The translations under genes and the position numbers were made by a program. Shown here in pieces: positions 9,911 through 19,224 of a stretch of DNA of 36,540 nt. The DNA is from Hoeflea sp. (GTDB lineage Bacteria > Pseudomonadota > Alphaproteobacteria > Rhizobiales > Rhizobiaceae), in contig NZ_JAUXOD010000087.1 in NCBI RefSeq assembly GCF_030682515.1, forward strand, positions 1 through 36,540, read 5' to 3'. Under the pieces are notes generated by a model that was not told where the DNA came from, did no database searches, and saw only the letters and a list, made by a program, of their open reading frames with translations. Each line of letters opens with the position of its first letter. Position 1 is the stretch's first letter.

Positions 9911-10396
9911 TCACCTGACGACGCAGAAGTGGTCGCGTCCATCATAACCGCGATAGGTGCCGGTCGACGGATTGAAGGAGCGGTACTTGTTGGAGCAGTA
10001 GCGCATCCAGGACTGGGTCCAGGGCTCAAAGGTGCCGCCGACATTGCGCGGTGCATGCGGCTCGCGGTAGATCACCTGGGGATTGTGGCTGTTGGCGATG
10101 GCCCCGCCAATAATCGCCGCGGCGCCGAGGCCGATGATGCCCAGCGCGATGGCGTCGTTGTTGCGGCGGTCGCGGTAGACATATTTGCCGTGGCCGCCGT
10201 GGCGATAGACGTAGTCCTGGCTGTGCTGGCGGCGGTCGCTGTATTCGCGGTAATTGTAGATCCGGCTCATGTCCTGATCCTGGTAATGCTGCCGCTTCCA
10301 GTACCTGTCACCGGCATTGGCGACGGTCGTCAATGGTGCAAGCGCGGTTACGGCGGTCAGCAGGGTGATGCCGAGTGTCTTCGCAAATGTCTTCAT
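9911..10396 (-). CDS. BA14K family protein
   Basis: Secreted or periplasmic protein of 161 residues. A signal peptide ends near TTVANAG (residues 22-28). It is followed by a tyrosine- and arginine-rich stretch, a glycine/alanine hydrophobic segment (IALGIIGLGAAAIIGGAIA), and the BA14K C-terminal motif around WMRYCSNKYRSFNPSTGTYR ending DHFCVVR. The family is named after a Brucella abortus immunoreactive protein with lectin-like activity; many rhizobial genomes have several copies. The ATG at 10396 (MKTFAK) has AAAGGACGTTCCG before it, and the signal peptide starts there. Tandem GTTCAGCT repeats in its promoter region suggest control by a response regulator. Confidence 0.88.
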   Translation of the reverse strand: MKTFAKTLGITLLTAVTALAPLTTVANAGDRYWKRQHYQDQDMSRIYNYREYSDRRQHSQDYVYRHGGHGKYVYRDRRNNDAIALGIIGLGAAAIIGGAIANSHNPQVIYREPHAPRNVGGTFEPWTQSWMRYCSNKYRSFNPSTGTYRGYDGRDHFCVVR

Positions 10397-10471
10397 CGGA
10401 ACGTCCTTTCCGGGTGACGGGTGTGTCTGGGACCGGTGTGTTGCCGGCATGAGACAACCCTATCGAGATGA

Positions 10472-10490
10472 AGCTGAACGGCAGCTGAAC
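10472..10490 (-). promoter_or_regulatory. tandem GTTCAGCT repeats upstream of BA14K gene
   Basis: The minus strand reads GTTCAGCT, three bases, then GTTCAGCT again, an 11-bp period close to one helical turn. This is how OmpR-family response regulators usually bind. The repeats lie 76-94 bp before the BA14K start codon. Confidence 0.5.
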
Positions 10491-10643
10491 AAATCCTTAA
10501 CACCATCAATCGGGCTAAAATCGGACACTTGACGCGAAAGCGTGTCGCGATCCTGCGCAGATGCGTGGTCCGCAGTGTCGCCGTGTGCGGCCCCAGGCGG
10601 GGCCCTGAACCGGCGCCGCTTGGGGGCCGGATGCGCAGTCATG

Positions 10644-10671
10644 AAAAACCCGGCGATGTATGACCGCCGGG
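10644..10671 (-). terminator. rho-independent terminator after the cold-shock gene
   Basis: Minus-strand stem CCCGGCG/CGCCGGG with a 9-base loop, followed directly by TTTTT. It lies 35 bp after the csp stop codon. Confidence 0.85.
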
Positions 10672-10705
10672 CCCTGTTTCAAGCGTGCCGATCTGCTGCG
10701 GCGGA

Positions 10706-10918
10706 TCAGGCGAGGCGCAGATTAACTGCCTTGGGTCCCTTGCCGCGGCGATCCGGCTCGGTGTCGAAGGCAACCTTCTGGTTCTCCTCCAGCCCGGTCA
10801 TGCCCGAGGCTTGCACTGCGGAGATGTGAACGAAGATGTCCGCACCGCCATTGTCGGGCTTGATGAAGCCGAAGCCCTTGTCGACGTTGAAGAATTTTAC
10901 GGTACCAGTTTCGGCCAT
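10706..10918 (-). CDS. cspA: cold-shock domain protein (CspA family)
   Basis: Single cold-shock domain of 70 residues, an OB-fold that binds single-stranded RNA and DNA and acts as an RNA chaperone. RNP1 is KGFGFIKP (14-21) and RNP2 is DIFVHIS (28-34). The C-terminus GKGPKAVNLRLA is typical of rhizobial Csp proteins. The ATG follows AAAGGACCTGACAGC. A 367-bp gene-free region upstream leaves room for the long 5' leader common in cold-shock mRNAs. Which Csp paralogue this is cannot be told from one window. Confidence 0.95.
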   Translation of the reverse strand: MAETGTVKFFNVDKGFGFIKPDNGGADIFVHISAVQASGMTGLEENQKVAFDTEPDRRGKGPKAVNLRLA

Positions 10919-11285
10919 GCTGTCAGGTCCTTTGATTGCCTTCCGGTCTCCAAGCGGTTTTTCCGGTCGGCGAGCATCATGTCATATCCCGCATTTGCGC
11001 GGGGGTTATGGCAGGCAGTTCTTGAAGTGTTTGGAAAGGTCCTGATTTTAACGACTTTACCCCGAGACACCATGTGGCGCGGGGGGCTTTCATCCCAGTC
11101 GTCCGAAGTTTTTTGTGCGGCTTCGGCTCGCATGTTTCTGGTCTTCCCGTGTTCGCAAATTGCCCGAACAGCTAAAAGATGATTGTTTTGTTGGAAATTG
11201 GCAAGCAAAAGTTTGAAGACACGTTAAGAGTGCAATGGTCGCGCCTGGCCGGATCGCGCGAAGCGATCCGGCCAGGTTTCGGCAG
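10919..11285. other. 367-bp gene-free region upstream of csp
   Basis: This region separates the csp start from the stop of a DUF1344 gene. Its lower part (about 11040-11230) is much more AT-rich than the rest of the window, as expected for a promoter and a cold-shock leader on the minus strand. A possible -35 (TTGCCA) lies near 11200, but no convincing -10 was found. The stable hairpin at 11244-11276 is at its right edge. No coding region could be supported. Confidence 0.45.
11244..11276 (-). terminator. strong hairpin after first DUF1344 gene
   Basis: A perfect 14-bp stem (CCTGGCCGGATCGC with its complement) and 5-base loop start 10 bp after the stop codon. There is no T-run on the minus strand, so it may act as an mRNA 3' stabiliser rather than a strict intrinsic terminator. 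Confidence 0.55.
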
Positions 11286-11528
11286 TTACTCGACGATCGA
11301 GATTTCGGTCGCGTCGGTGGTGCCGTCGGTGAAGACGACCTTGACGGTCTTGCCGGCTTCGATGCCTTCCAGCACGACGCCTTCAGCAGCCTTGAACACT
11401 TCGCCGGTTTCCAGCTCGACAGTGGCGGCTGCGGCGTCAACGGCCTTGACAACGCCCTGTGCTTCGCCAGCGAAGGCGGTCGAGAGCATGGCTGCGGATG
11501 CGAATGCGATTGCAACGATCTTTTTCAT
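11286..11528 (-). CDS. small secreted DUF1344 protein (copy 1)
   Basis: 80 residues. A signal peptide (MKKIVAIAFASAAMLSTAFA) is followed by a short beta-rich domain of about 60 residues ending DGTTDATEISIVE. This fits the DUF1344 family, small periplasmic proteins of unknown function in rhizobia. A start at 11528 gives a complete signal peptide. The gene about 270 bp upstream on the same strand encodes a paralogue of equal length. No enzymatic motif is visible; the mature domain looks like a small barrel. Function unknown. Confidence 0.85.
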   Translation of the reverse strand: MKKIVAIAFASAAMLSTAFAGEAQGVVKAVDAAAATVELETGEVFKAAEGVVLEGIEAGKTVKVVFTDGTTDATEISIVE

Positions 11529-11758
11529 GTGTCTTTTCCATAGTTGTTACCCCGATCCGCGGCCGGCCGGCAGGTTTGCCGGACAGGTATCGGCGGCGGT
11601 GGGACGGCGGTGATATGCGCTCGCTTTTTTCCCCGCGCAAGCGGAGAAAAGATATATTTTTCAAGGTCTAAACCGGCACAATTTTGCCATGATCCGCTTC
11701 AATCCATCGCCGTTTTTGCCCGTGGGATCCGCCCTGAAACCGGCGCATGACCAGAGTG

Positions 11759-11795
11759 CCGCCGGCCTGCCCACGGGGGCCGGCCGGCGGCCATT
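11759..11795 (-). terminator. GC-rich hairpin after second DUF1344 gene
   Basis: GCCGCCGGCC and GGCCGGCGGC form an inverted repeat just past the stop codon of the second DUF1344 gene. It lacks a T-run, like the hairpin after copy 1, so termination is uncertain. Confidence 0.4.
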
Positions 11796-11798
11796 GAC

Positions 11799-12041
11799 CT
11801 ATTCCACCACGGTAACCGAGGTGGCGTTGGTGGTGCCGTCGTCATAGGTGATCGCGACCCTTCCGCCCGGCTGCAGGTCCCCGAGTTCAACTCCGTCGGC
11901 GACGGTGAAGGTCTCGCCGCTTTCGAGCGTGATCATCTTGGTCATTGCGTCGTAATTGGTGACGACGCCTTCGACCTCCGCCGCAAAGGCTGCGCCTGTC
12001 AGCGCCAGGACCGAAGCTGCTGCAAGAATGGATTTGATCAT
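11799..12041 (-). CDS. small secreted DUF1344 protein (copy 2)
   Basis: 80 residues, same length and layout as the neighbouring paralogue: a signal peptide ending at about AAFAAE, then a domain with matching features (EGVVTNYDAMTKMITLESGE, and the end DGTTNATSVTVVE compared with DGTTDATEISIVE in copy 1). The ATG at 12041 follows GGGAGACACCCC. The AT-rich stretch at about 12120-12170 is probably its promoter. The two genes have separate upstream regions and separate 3' hairpins, so they are probably transcribed independently. Function unknown. Confidence 0.85.
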   Translation of the reverse strand: MIKSILAAASVLALTGAAFAAEVEGVVTNYDAMTKMITLESGETFTVADGVELGDLQPGGRVAITYDDGTTNATSVTVVE

Positions 12042-12339
12042 GGGGTGTCTCCCTGTCTGGTTGGGCACCGGTAGTGGTGCTACAGGGAGGAACCTAAGTC
12101 GCGCCGGTCGCCCGTGGCAAATCACTTGGCGTAAATAAAATCAACAATATCAATGACATAATCTGGCCACAATGGGTGCGGTCAGAGCCGGACCCAGGCG
12201 CGCCGCGCAGGCTTTCCAGCTGAAACAGCTTGGCGGTCAAGGCTTTGTCCTTGCCCCGCTTCCGCCCCGATTGTGGCGGGCTCGTGTGCCGGCGCCGGTG
12301 TGGCGATCACATCCTGGCGCCTGACGCGCGCCAAGGCGC

Positions 12340-13224
12340 TCAGGTCGCGGGTCTTTGTCTGGCTGTCGGGCCCAGTTCGGCCAGCAGGATGGCCAGGAAG
12401 ATCAGCAGTCCGCCGGCATAGCCGAGCGCCGGCATCTGCTCTCCCAGCAACAGCGCCGCGAACAGGGCGGCAAACAGCGATTCCGTCGACAGGAAGATCG
12501 CGGCCTGGGGCGCGGTGGTGTAGCGCTGGCCGATCACCTGCAGGGTAAAGGCAACTCCTGTCGCCACCACGCCGGCATAGAGGATTTCCGGCAGCGCCCC
12601 CGACAGGGCCGCAAGGCTCACCGGCTCGGTTGCCAGCCCGACGCAAAGGCCCAGCACCGAGGCAAGTGCGAACTGCACGAAGGACAGGGTGAGCGGCCGT
12701 CCGCTCGGTCCGACGAAGCGGCCGACGAGGATCACCTGCACCGCATACATGAAGGCACAGCCGATGGTGAGAAGGTCGCCATTGTTGAGATCGGCCGGGT
12801 TGCCGCCGGCCAGCATCCAGATCCCGGCAAAGGTCATCAGCACCGCGGGCCAGATCACCGGGTGGGGCTTCTGGCCCAGAACCAGCAAGGTGATGACGGG
12901 AACGAACACCACATAGAGCCCGGTCAGGAAGCCGGAATTGGTCACATTGGTGATGGTCAGGCCCACCTGCTGCAGGCCCATGGCCAGAAACAGCGCCAGG
13001 CCGATCAGGCCAAATCCGCGAAGATGGGCCGCCGACAGCGGCTGCGTCGCCTTGCGGGACTCGCGCCAGGCGAAGGGCGCCAGCACCAGGCTCGCCACCA
13101 GGAAGCGCATGCCCACGAACAGGAACGGACCGAGACTGTCCATCGCCGTCGATTGCGCGACAAAGCCCGCACCCCAGATGGCGCCGGCAAGGAGAAGCAG
13201 CAGGTTGGCGACATGACGTGGCAT
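12340..13224 (-). CDS. DMT superfamily transporter (EamA)
   Basis: Inner-membrane protein of 294 residues with ten predicted helices in two EamA repeats. The first begins LLLLAGAIWGAGFVAQ (about 8-23), and the second starts around residue 150 (TIGCAFMYAVQVILVGRFVG). The first repeat also holds the conserved ITNVTNSGFLTGLYVVFVPV stretch, and the second ends with TESLFAALFAALLLGEQ. Such proteins usually export amino acids or other small metabolites. The start at 13224 gives a short N-terminus before helix 1, but the ribosome site is weak (GGACC). Substrate unknown; it is a single gene with its own promoter. Confidence 0.92.
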   Translation of the reverse strand: MPRHVANLLLLLAGAIWGAGFVAQSTAMDSLGPFLFVGMRFLVASLVLAPFAWRESRKATQPLSAAHLRGFGLIGLALFLAMGLQQVGLTITNVTNSGFLTGLYVVFVPVITLLVLGQKPHPVIWPAVLMTFAGIWMLAGGNPADLNNGDLLTIGCAFMYAVQVILVGRFVGPSGRPLTLSFVQFALASVLGLCVGLATEPVSLAALSGALPEILYAGVVATGVAFTLQVIGQRYTTAPQAAIFLSTESLFAALFAALLLGEQMPALGYAGGLLIFLAILLAELGPTARQRPAT

Positions 13225-13420
13225 GGATCATCGGTCCGGAGGGGTTGCGTGGCGCAGGACCGGCTAGCAGGTGTTGCGGCCGCGGGCAAGCAGCAGGCGG
13301 CGTGCCGATCTCGCAGATGTGAAGTTGGCTCCGCTTGACTCTGGCTGGCCGGCATTCAAAATCCGCCGTGTCATCAGGCGCGGGGCGCTGACCCCGCCAT
13401 GTCAATCCAGGGAGAGCGGA

Positions 13421-13975
13421 ATGAGCAGGACTTGTCATACATTGTTACTGGCCGCCTCGCTGGGGGCGGTCCTGTCGGGCTCGGCCTTTGCGGCGGGAGA
13501 CTCGGGATCGGGCAACTCCTCCGCAAGCTGCGAGAACGGACAGGTCTGGGACGAAAGCCAGAAGAAATGCGTGGTGCCGAAGAAAGGCTCGCTTGACGAT
13601 GACAGTCTTTACGAGGCGGGACGGGACCTGGCCTATGCGGGCCGCTATGAGGAAGCCATCAACGTGCTGAGTCTGGCGTCCAACCGCAATGACAAGCGCA
13701 TCCTCAACTTCCTCGGCTTTTCGCATCGCAAGGACGGACGCCTGGAAGTGGGTATCGGCTACTACCGCCAGGCCATCGATGTCGATCCGACCTACACGCT
13801 GGTCCGGGAATATTACGGAGAGGCGCTGCTGATGAAGGGCGATGCCGCTGGCGCGCGCGCCCAGCTCGCCGCCATCGAGACGCTGTGCGGATCGCAGGCC
13901 TGCGAGGAGTACCAGACCCTGGCCGCCCGCATCGAAGCGTTCAAGACGTCCAGGGCCGTGACCAGGACCTATTGA
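13421..13975 (+). CDS. secreted tetratricopeptide-repeat protein
   Basis: 184 residues. A signal peptide ends near SGSAFAAG (about 19-26), followed by a short cysteine-containing segment (ASCENGQVWDESQKKCVVPK) and then TPR-like helices, for example YEAGRDLAYAGRYEEAINVL and GIGYYRQAIDVDPTYTLVRE. TPR proteins act as protein-binding scaffolds; this one would work in the periplasm or at the cell surface. Its C-terminal part has a second cysteine pair (LCGSQACEEY), so disulphides are likely. The ATG follows GGGAGAGCGGA. Homologues are common in rhizobia and unstudied as far as I know. Confidence 0.88.
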   Translation: MSRTCHTLLLAASLGAVLSGSAFAAGDSGSGNSSASCENGQVWDESQKKCVVPKKGSLDDDSLYEAGRDLAYAGRYEEAINVLSLASNRNDKRILNFLGFSHRKDGRLEVGIGYYRQAIDVDPTYTLVREYYGEALLMKGDAAGARAQLAAIETLCGSQACEEYQTLAARIEAFKTSRAVTRTY

Positions 13976-14002
13976 GGCGAGCCTCGACCTGCGACGCCCG
14001 GC

Positions 14003-14494
14003 TCAGCGCTGGGCGAACAGGGCCTCGAGCCGGGCGCGGTTCTTGCCCATGTCGGATGAGCCGAGTTGGGCCGCCGCATAGGCCATCAGTCCGGTGCGGC
14101 CGTCGGGCAGGGCTCTCGCCTCGAGATGAATGACGTCGGGAAACCGCATCAGCGGCGAATGGGTGACGAACCGCGCCCTGGCAGGGTCGGTGCGATCGTC
14201 AACCCGGCGCGCCAGCGAATCGCCGGCCAGGAGCCGCTGCGCCAGCCGCTCGATGGCGGCGGGCGGGGCGTCGTCGACGGGCGCGAGCTCGAAATCGGGG
14301 TTTTCGCAGAGGCCGGGACTGCAGGCCAGCGCATCATTGGCCGAGGGGCTGCGCGCGCCCGCGCTGAAATCATGCTGGCCGCGGTCGGGCGATCCGGCGA
14401 TCCATTCCCAGCTTCGCTCCCGGCCGATCAGCACAAAGGCCAGCAGCGCAAATCCAAACAGCGAGACAAGAACCAGCAGGATGGTCTTGAACAT
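14003..14494 (-). CDS. DUF1499 family membrane-anchored protein
   Basis: 163 residues. One N-terminal membrane helix (FKTILLVLVSLFGFALLAFV) anchors a soluble domain with DUF1499 features: CSPGLCENPDFELAP near the start of the domain and LMRFPDVIHLEARALPDG followed by RTGLMAYAAAQLGSSDMGKN near the end. DUF1499 proteins have unknown function. The ATG at 14494 is preferred over one at 14500, because GGAG lies 7 bases before the former but only one before the latter. It lies 71 bp downstream of a PQQ-type sugar dehydrogenase on the same strand and may be co-transcribed with it. Confidence 0.85.
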   Translation of the reverse strand: MFKTILLVLVSLFGFALLAFVLIGRERSWEWIAGSPDRGQHDFSAGARSPSANDALACSPGLCENPDFELAPVDDAPPAAIERLAQRLLAGDSLARRVDDRTDPARARFVTHSPLMRFPDVIHLEARALPDGRTGLMAYAAAQLGSSDMGKNRARLEALFAQR

Positions 14495-14565
14495 TATCAT
14501 ACTCCAGGTTGACCGATCGCGATCCGTGACCGCGATTGGTCAGAACCCGTAGCATGCCGGATTGC

Positions 14566-15732
14566 TCATTCGGTGGCGGCGTCGGACCGCGACACGCGCA
14601 GCAGCGCGCCGTTGCTCTCGTCGGTCACCATCAGCAGCGCCCCGTCCGGCGCAACGCGGACATCGCGGATCCGACCGTAATCGCCCTTGAGCATCCGTTC
14701 CTCCGACAGGACTTCGCCGGTTTCGGGGTCAAGGTCAAGCCGGACCAGCAACTGGAACTTGAGCGCGGCCACCAGCAGGTTGCCGTCCCATTCCGGAAAC
14801 ATCTCGCCGCGATAGACCGCCATGCCGCCCGGCGCGATCGACGGGTCCCAGTAATGGATGGGCTGCTCCATGCCTTCGGCCGCCGTGCCCTGGCCGATCT
14901 CGACGCCCGAGTAGTGGCGACCGTAGGAAATCACCGGCCAGCCGTAGTTGCGGCCGGCTTCAGGCAGGTTGACTTCGTCGCCGCCGCGGGCGCCGTGTTC
15001 GACGGCATAGAGCACGCCGGTTTGCAGATCGATGTCCATGCCCTGCGGGTTGCGGTGGCCGGTTGACCAGATCTCGGCCGCGCCGCCGCCGCCCGCGAAG
15101 GGATTGTCTGCGGGAATGGAGCCGTCGGCGGCGATGCGCAGCACCGAACCGGCGTGATCATTGGGGTCCTGCGCCCGGTCAGGCTCGCCGCGATCGCCGA
15201 TGGTGAAGAACAGGGTTCCATCCTCGGCCACCGCGATCCGGGAGCCGAAATGCTGGCCCGCCCCGGTGAACCGGTTCATCCGGAAGATTTCCTCGACGTC
15301 GGTGAGTGCCGTCGCATCCTCGGACAGCCGGGCGCGGGCGATTGCGGTTCCCGCTCCGCCGCCCCCGGGCGCGCTGTAGCTCAGGAACAGGGTGCGGCTG
15401 GTGGCAAAATCCCGCGCCAGCGCGACGTCGAGAAGCCCGCCCTGGCCGCGGGCCACCACCTTCGGCACGCCGGAGATCGGCGCCGACACGTCACCATCGC
15501 GCACCAGGCGCAAGGCGCCGCTCCGCTCGGTCACCAGCAGCCCGCCATCGGGCAGCGGCTCGACGGCCCAGGGGTGATCGAGGCCGCTGGCGAGGACCTC
15601 GACATCGATTCTGACCTCCTTGGTCGCGATCGTGTCGCGCGCCATCACGGCGCTTGCCGGGGCCAGCACAAAAGCCACGGAGAGGCTCGCTGCCGCGATG
15701 ATGCGTTTCGGGTCGGTTGGTCTGTGTGACAT
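14566..15732 (-). CDS. PQQ-dependent sugar dehydrogenase (soluble aldose sugar dehydrogenase type)
   Basis: 388-residue periplasmic six-bladed beta-propeller enzyme of the GDH-B/Asd (YliI-like) family, which oxidises aldose sugars using bound PQQ. A signal peptide ends near PASAVMA (residues 26-32). Family landmarks: GLDHPWAVEPLPDGGLLVTE with the catalytic-type histidine, RGQGGLLDVAL, WSTGHRNPQGMDID, VEHGARGGDEVNLPEAGRNY, and the C-terminal RDVRVAPDGALLMVTDE. The ATG at 15732 has AGGAGGTGACC before it, an almost ideal ribosome site. No pqq synthesis genes are present in the window. Substrate range is not predictable from sequence. Confidence 0.9.
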   Translation of the reverse strand: MSHRPTDPKRIIAAASLSVAFVLAPASAVMARDTIATKEVRIDVEVLASGLDHPWAVEPLPDGGLLVTERSGALRLVRDGDVSAPISGVPKVVARGQGGLLDVALARDFATSRTLFLSYSAPGGGGAGTAIARARLSEDATALTDVEEIFRMNRFTGAGQHFGSRIAVAEDGTLFFTIGDRGEPDRAQDPNDHAGSVLRIAADGSIPADNPFAGGGGAAEIWSTGHRNPQGMDIDLQTGVLYAVEHGARGGDEVNLPEAGRNYGWPVISYGRHYSGVEIGQGTAAEGMEQPIHYWDPSIAPGGMAVYRGEMFPEWDGNLLVAALKFQLLVRLDLDPETGEVLSEERMLKGDYGRIRDVRVAPDGALLMVTDESNGALLRVSRSDAATE

Positions 15733-15827
15733 GGTCACCTCCTAGCGTTCCGTTTTGCGCTCTGGATTGGATATGGGGCGCCTAAGCCCGATGAAAAGGA
15801 TGCACAGACCCATCCTCGCCGGTGACG

Positions 15828-16373
15828 ATGGCGAAATTCCGGCTACACTTGACGGTCATGGACAGCGCCGATTCGCACACCGACACCAAGACCGATGGCC
15901 CGGGCGCCGGCCGCCGCCAGCCTGCCTGGCGCGCCAGTGCCCTGGCCCTGTTCCTGCCGGGCCTGGTGGTGGCGGGCGGCTATGCCGCCCTGTGGCTCTT
16001 TCTTCATCTCGACGGCAGGGGCGATGGCCCCTTGGCGCGGGTCTGCCTGCTGGTCCTGGTGATCGGCGTGCCGCTGATCCTCGCCCATGCCGGACTGCGG
16101 CTGTCGACCACCGGGCTTGCCTTGCGCGGGGCGCATCTCGAAGCCCATCCCGGCTTTCCGGCGCGCGATCCGGTGAGTGTCGCCTATACGGCGGTCACCG
16201 GCGTGTCGCTGAAGCGGGGCCTGTCGGGCTGGATCACGGGAGCAGGCTCGCTGGTGATCGAGCGGGAGAATGCTCCGACGGTGGTCGTGGCCGGACTGGC
16301 TGATCCGGAAGGCGCGCGCGCGGATCTGTCTGGACGCCTGGCGGAACTCGGCGTGAGTATGTCACGCGCCTGA
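15828..16373 (+). CDS. membrane protein with PH-like domain
   Basis: 181 residues. Two membrane helices (about 36-58 and 68-88 in this frame) are followed by a soluble beta-rich domain (LRLSTTGLALRGAHLEAHPG... YTAVTGVSLKRGLSGWITGAG...) that resembles bacterial PH or photosystem-assembly-like domains. The start is uncertain: candidates are GTG 15822, ATG 15828 and ATG 15858, none with a clear ribosome site. It overlaps the 3' end of a convergent small gene by 12 bp. Function unknown; identification as a PH-type fold is by pattern only. Confidence 0.65.
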   Translation: MAKFRLHLTVMDSADSHTDTKTDGPGAGRRQPAWRASALALFLPGLVVAGGYAALWLFLHLDGRGDGPLARVCLLVLVIGVPLILAHAGLRLSTTGLALRGAHLEAHPGFPARDPVSVAYTAVTGVSLKRGLSGWITGAGSLVIERENAPTVVVAGLADPEGARADLSGRLAELGVSMSRA

Positions 16374-16589
16374 CCTTGGCTGCACGGGGGGCGCCGGGAC
16401 CGGCGCCTTCAGGCTCTGGGAAGGGGCCGCGGGGCCGCGCAGCACCGCGTCGGCCTCGGCACGGGCCTGGATGATCAGCACGGTGAGCAGCGCCAGGCAT
16501 CCGATCAGCGCCATCAGCGCAATTCTGACGATGGCAGTGCGTTCGCGGCGGGCTGGCCTGGCAGTAAGGAAATCGTCTTCCGGAAACAT
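16362..16589 (-). CDS. small single-span membrane protein, hypothetical
   Basis: 75 residues. An arginine-rich cytoplasmic N-terminus (TARPARRERTAIVR) precedes one membrane helix (IALMALIGCLALLTVLII), then a proline-rich tail (PSQSLKAPVPAPPVQPRSG). The ATG follows GGGGTAGATC. It overlaps the convergent PH-like gene by 12 bp. The positive charge before the helix and the ribosome site support it being real. I do not recognise the family. Confidence 0.55.
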   Translation of the reverse strand: MFPEDDFLTARPARRERTAIVRIALMALIGCLALLTVLIIQARAEADAVLRGPAAPSQSLKAPVPAPPVQPRSGA

Positions 16590-16764
16590 GATCTACCCCG
16601 ATCTGTGCTGTTCCGGGACACATTAGCCGTCGGAAGGCGACGCCAATCGGACAGGATTGTGGCGCGGATGCACTCTTGTCGTGTCAAGATTGTGTCGCGG
16701 GTTAACCAAACGTGAACATGGATTTTTCTGGGTTAACAAGCGCGCCGCGGCGCTTCACGGCCGG

Positions 16765-17700
16765 TCAGCGGGTCCGCTTGCCGAAGGTCGCTGTGCGGCG
16801 GGGCAGGTGCACAGGCGCCGTGGCGCTGCGCGACAGGCCCTGTCCCGGATCCCGCGGCATTGCGCCATGGAGCTGGTCGGCAGGGGAGCCCGGTTGCGGC
16901 AGAACCTGTTCGGGGAAGCGGTCATCGAAGGTCCTTGGCACGATCTCGGGACGCGCCAGGACATAGCCCTGCATCAGCTGCACGCCGATTTCTTGGCAGA
17001 ACTGCACCTGGTGCTCCTCTTCGAGCCCTTCGAACAGCACGGTGATGCCGCGCTCGATGAATTGCTCCACCATCAGCTTGAGCAGGCCCATGCCCGCCGA
17101 TGTCTCGGTGAAGCGGCGCACCCAGGCGGCGTCGAACTTGAGAACGTCGGGTTTGAGATCGTCGACCCGTCTTGTGTCGGACTCGTCGGCGCCATAGTCA
17201 TCCACGGCAATCTTGAACAGCCGCGCGCGCAAGCCGCCCACCAGCCGGTGCAGCACCGCCTCGTCGCCGCTGCCCTGCTCGGTGATCTCGCAGACGATGC
17301 GACCGGGCCTGAGACCGGCCTTGAGCGTGACGTCGACCATGTGGTCGACTTCCGCGTCGATGTCGGCGACGGCGTCAAACAGGCCGGGATTGAAATTGAT
17401 GAACAGCCGGGCTTTCTTGCGGCCGAGCTTGCCCATGTTGAGAATGTGCAGCTCACGGCACAGCGTGTCGACGGCGATGGCGTCGTCGTGCTCGACCAGA
17501 GAGAAGAAATGTTCGGGCGACACCGGCTGGCCGTTGCGCTGGGCGCGAATGAGCGCCTCGAAGGCCTCGATGGTCAGGTGGCCGTGCTCGTTCTGGCTGA
17601 AGATGGGCTGGAAGGCCGTGCGCAGCACGAAGGGACCGTAGGACGTGGTGTAGAAGCCCCGGTCATCTTGCAGGAAATGCGGATCGCGACGCCCTGGCAT
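16765..17700 (-). CDS. EAL-domain cyclic-di-GMP phosphodiesterase
   Basis: 311 residues, almost entirely one EAL domain, which hydrolyses c-di-GMP to pGpG. All expected catalytic residues are seen: E48 in EALIR, N104 in FINFNPG, E138 in CEITEQ, D167-D168 in VDDYGAD, K188 in DVLKFD, E224 in FEGLEEEH and Q244 in MQGYVLARP. No GGDEF, PAS or membrane segment is present, so it should be a soluble active enzyme. The ATG at 17700 has GGAG 11 bases before it. The frame extends to a TTG at 17766 with no ribosome site. The last 50 residues are low-complexity and rich in arginine and proline. Confidence 0.93.
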   Translation of the reverse strand: MPGRRDPHFLQDDRGFYTTSYGPFVLRTAFQPIFSQNEHGHLTIEAFEALIRAQRNGQPVSPEHFFSLVEHDDAIAVDTLCRELHILNMGKLGRKKARLFINFNPGLFDAVADIDAEVDHMVDVTLKAGLRPGRIVCEITEQGSGDEAVLHRLVGGLRARLFKIAVDDYGADESDTRRVDDLKPDVLKFDAAWVRRFTETSAGMGLLKLMVEQFIERGITVLFEGLEEEHQVQFCQEIGVQLMQGYVLARPEIVPRTFDDRFPEQVLPQPGSPADQLHGAMPRDPGQGLSRSATAPVHLPRRTATFGKRTR

Positions 17701-17772
17701 GTCGCGCAGGTCTCCGTTTGGCGTGCAGCCTAAGACTCGGAGTTTAGCCGCCAAAACTTTCCGCAAGGTTAA

Positions 17773-19140
<1,368 letters not shown>

Positions 19141-19163
19141 GCCGACGGCCGTCTCACGACCCG

Positions 19164-19197
19164 ATCCCGTCCCGGCGCTCCCGGGGCGGGATTTTTT
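19164..19197 (+). terminator. rho-independent terminator after aatA
   Basis: A 12-bp stem starting ATCCCGTCCCGG and ending CGGGAT is followed by a run of six T. It starts 24 bp after the aatA stop codon. Confidence 0.92.
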
Positions 19198-19224
19198 GTT
19201 GGCTCAAGTGCGCGAACGCAGCGG

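Larger units (their letters stand above)
10397..10705. other. intergenic region holding BA14K promoter and csp terminator
   Basis: About 309 bp between the BA14K start and the csp stop, both on the minus strand. It holds the AGCTGAAC tandem repeat (10472-10490) in the left part and the csp terminator (10644-10671) on the right. No further gene could be supported. Confidence 0.5.

Noticed and set aside
12182-13438. 418-codon minus-strand frame overlapping the DMT transporter in another frame
   Set aside because: It lacks any family similarity; the 294-residue transporter frame has clear EamA helices. High GC makes long shadow frames common here.
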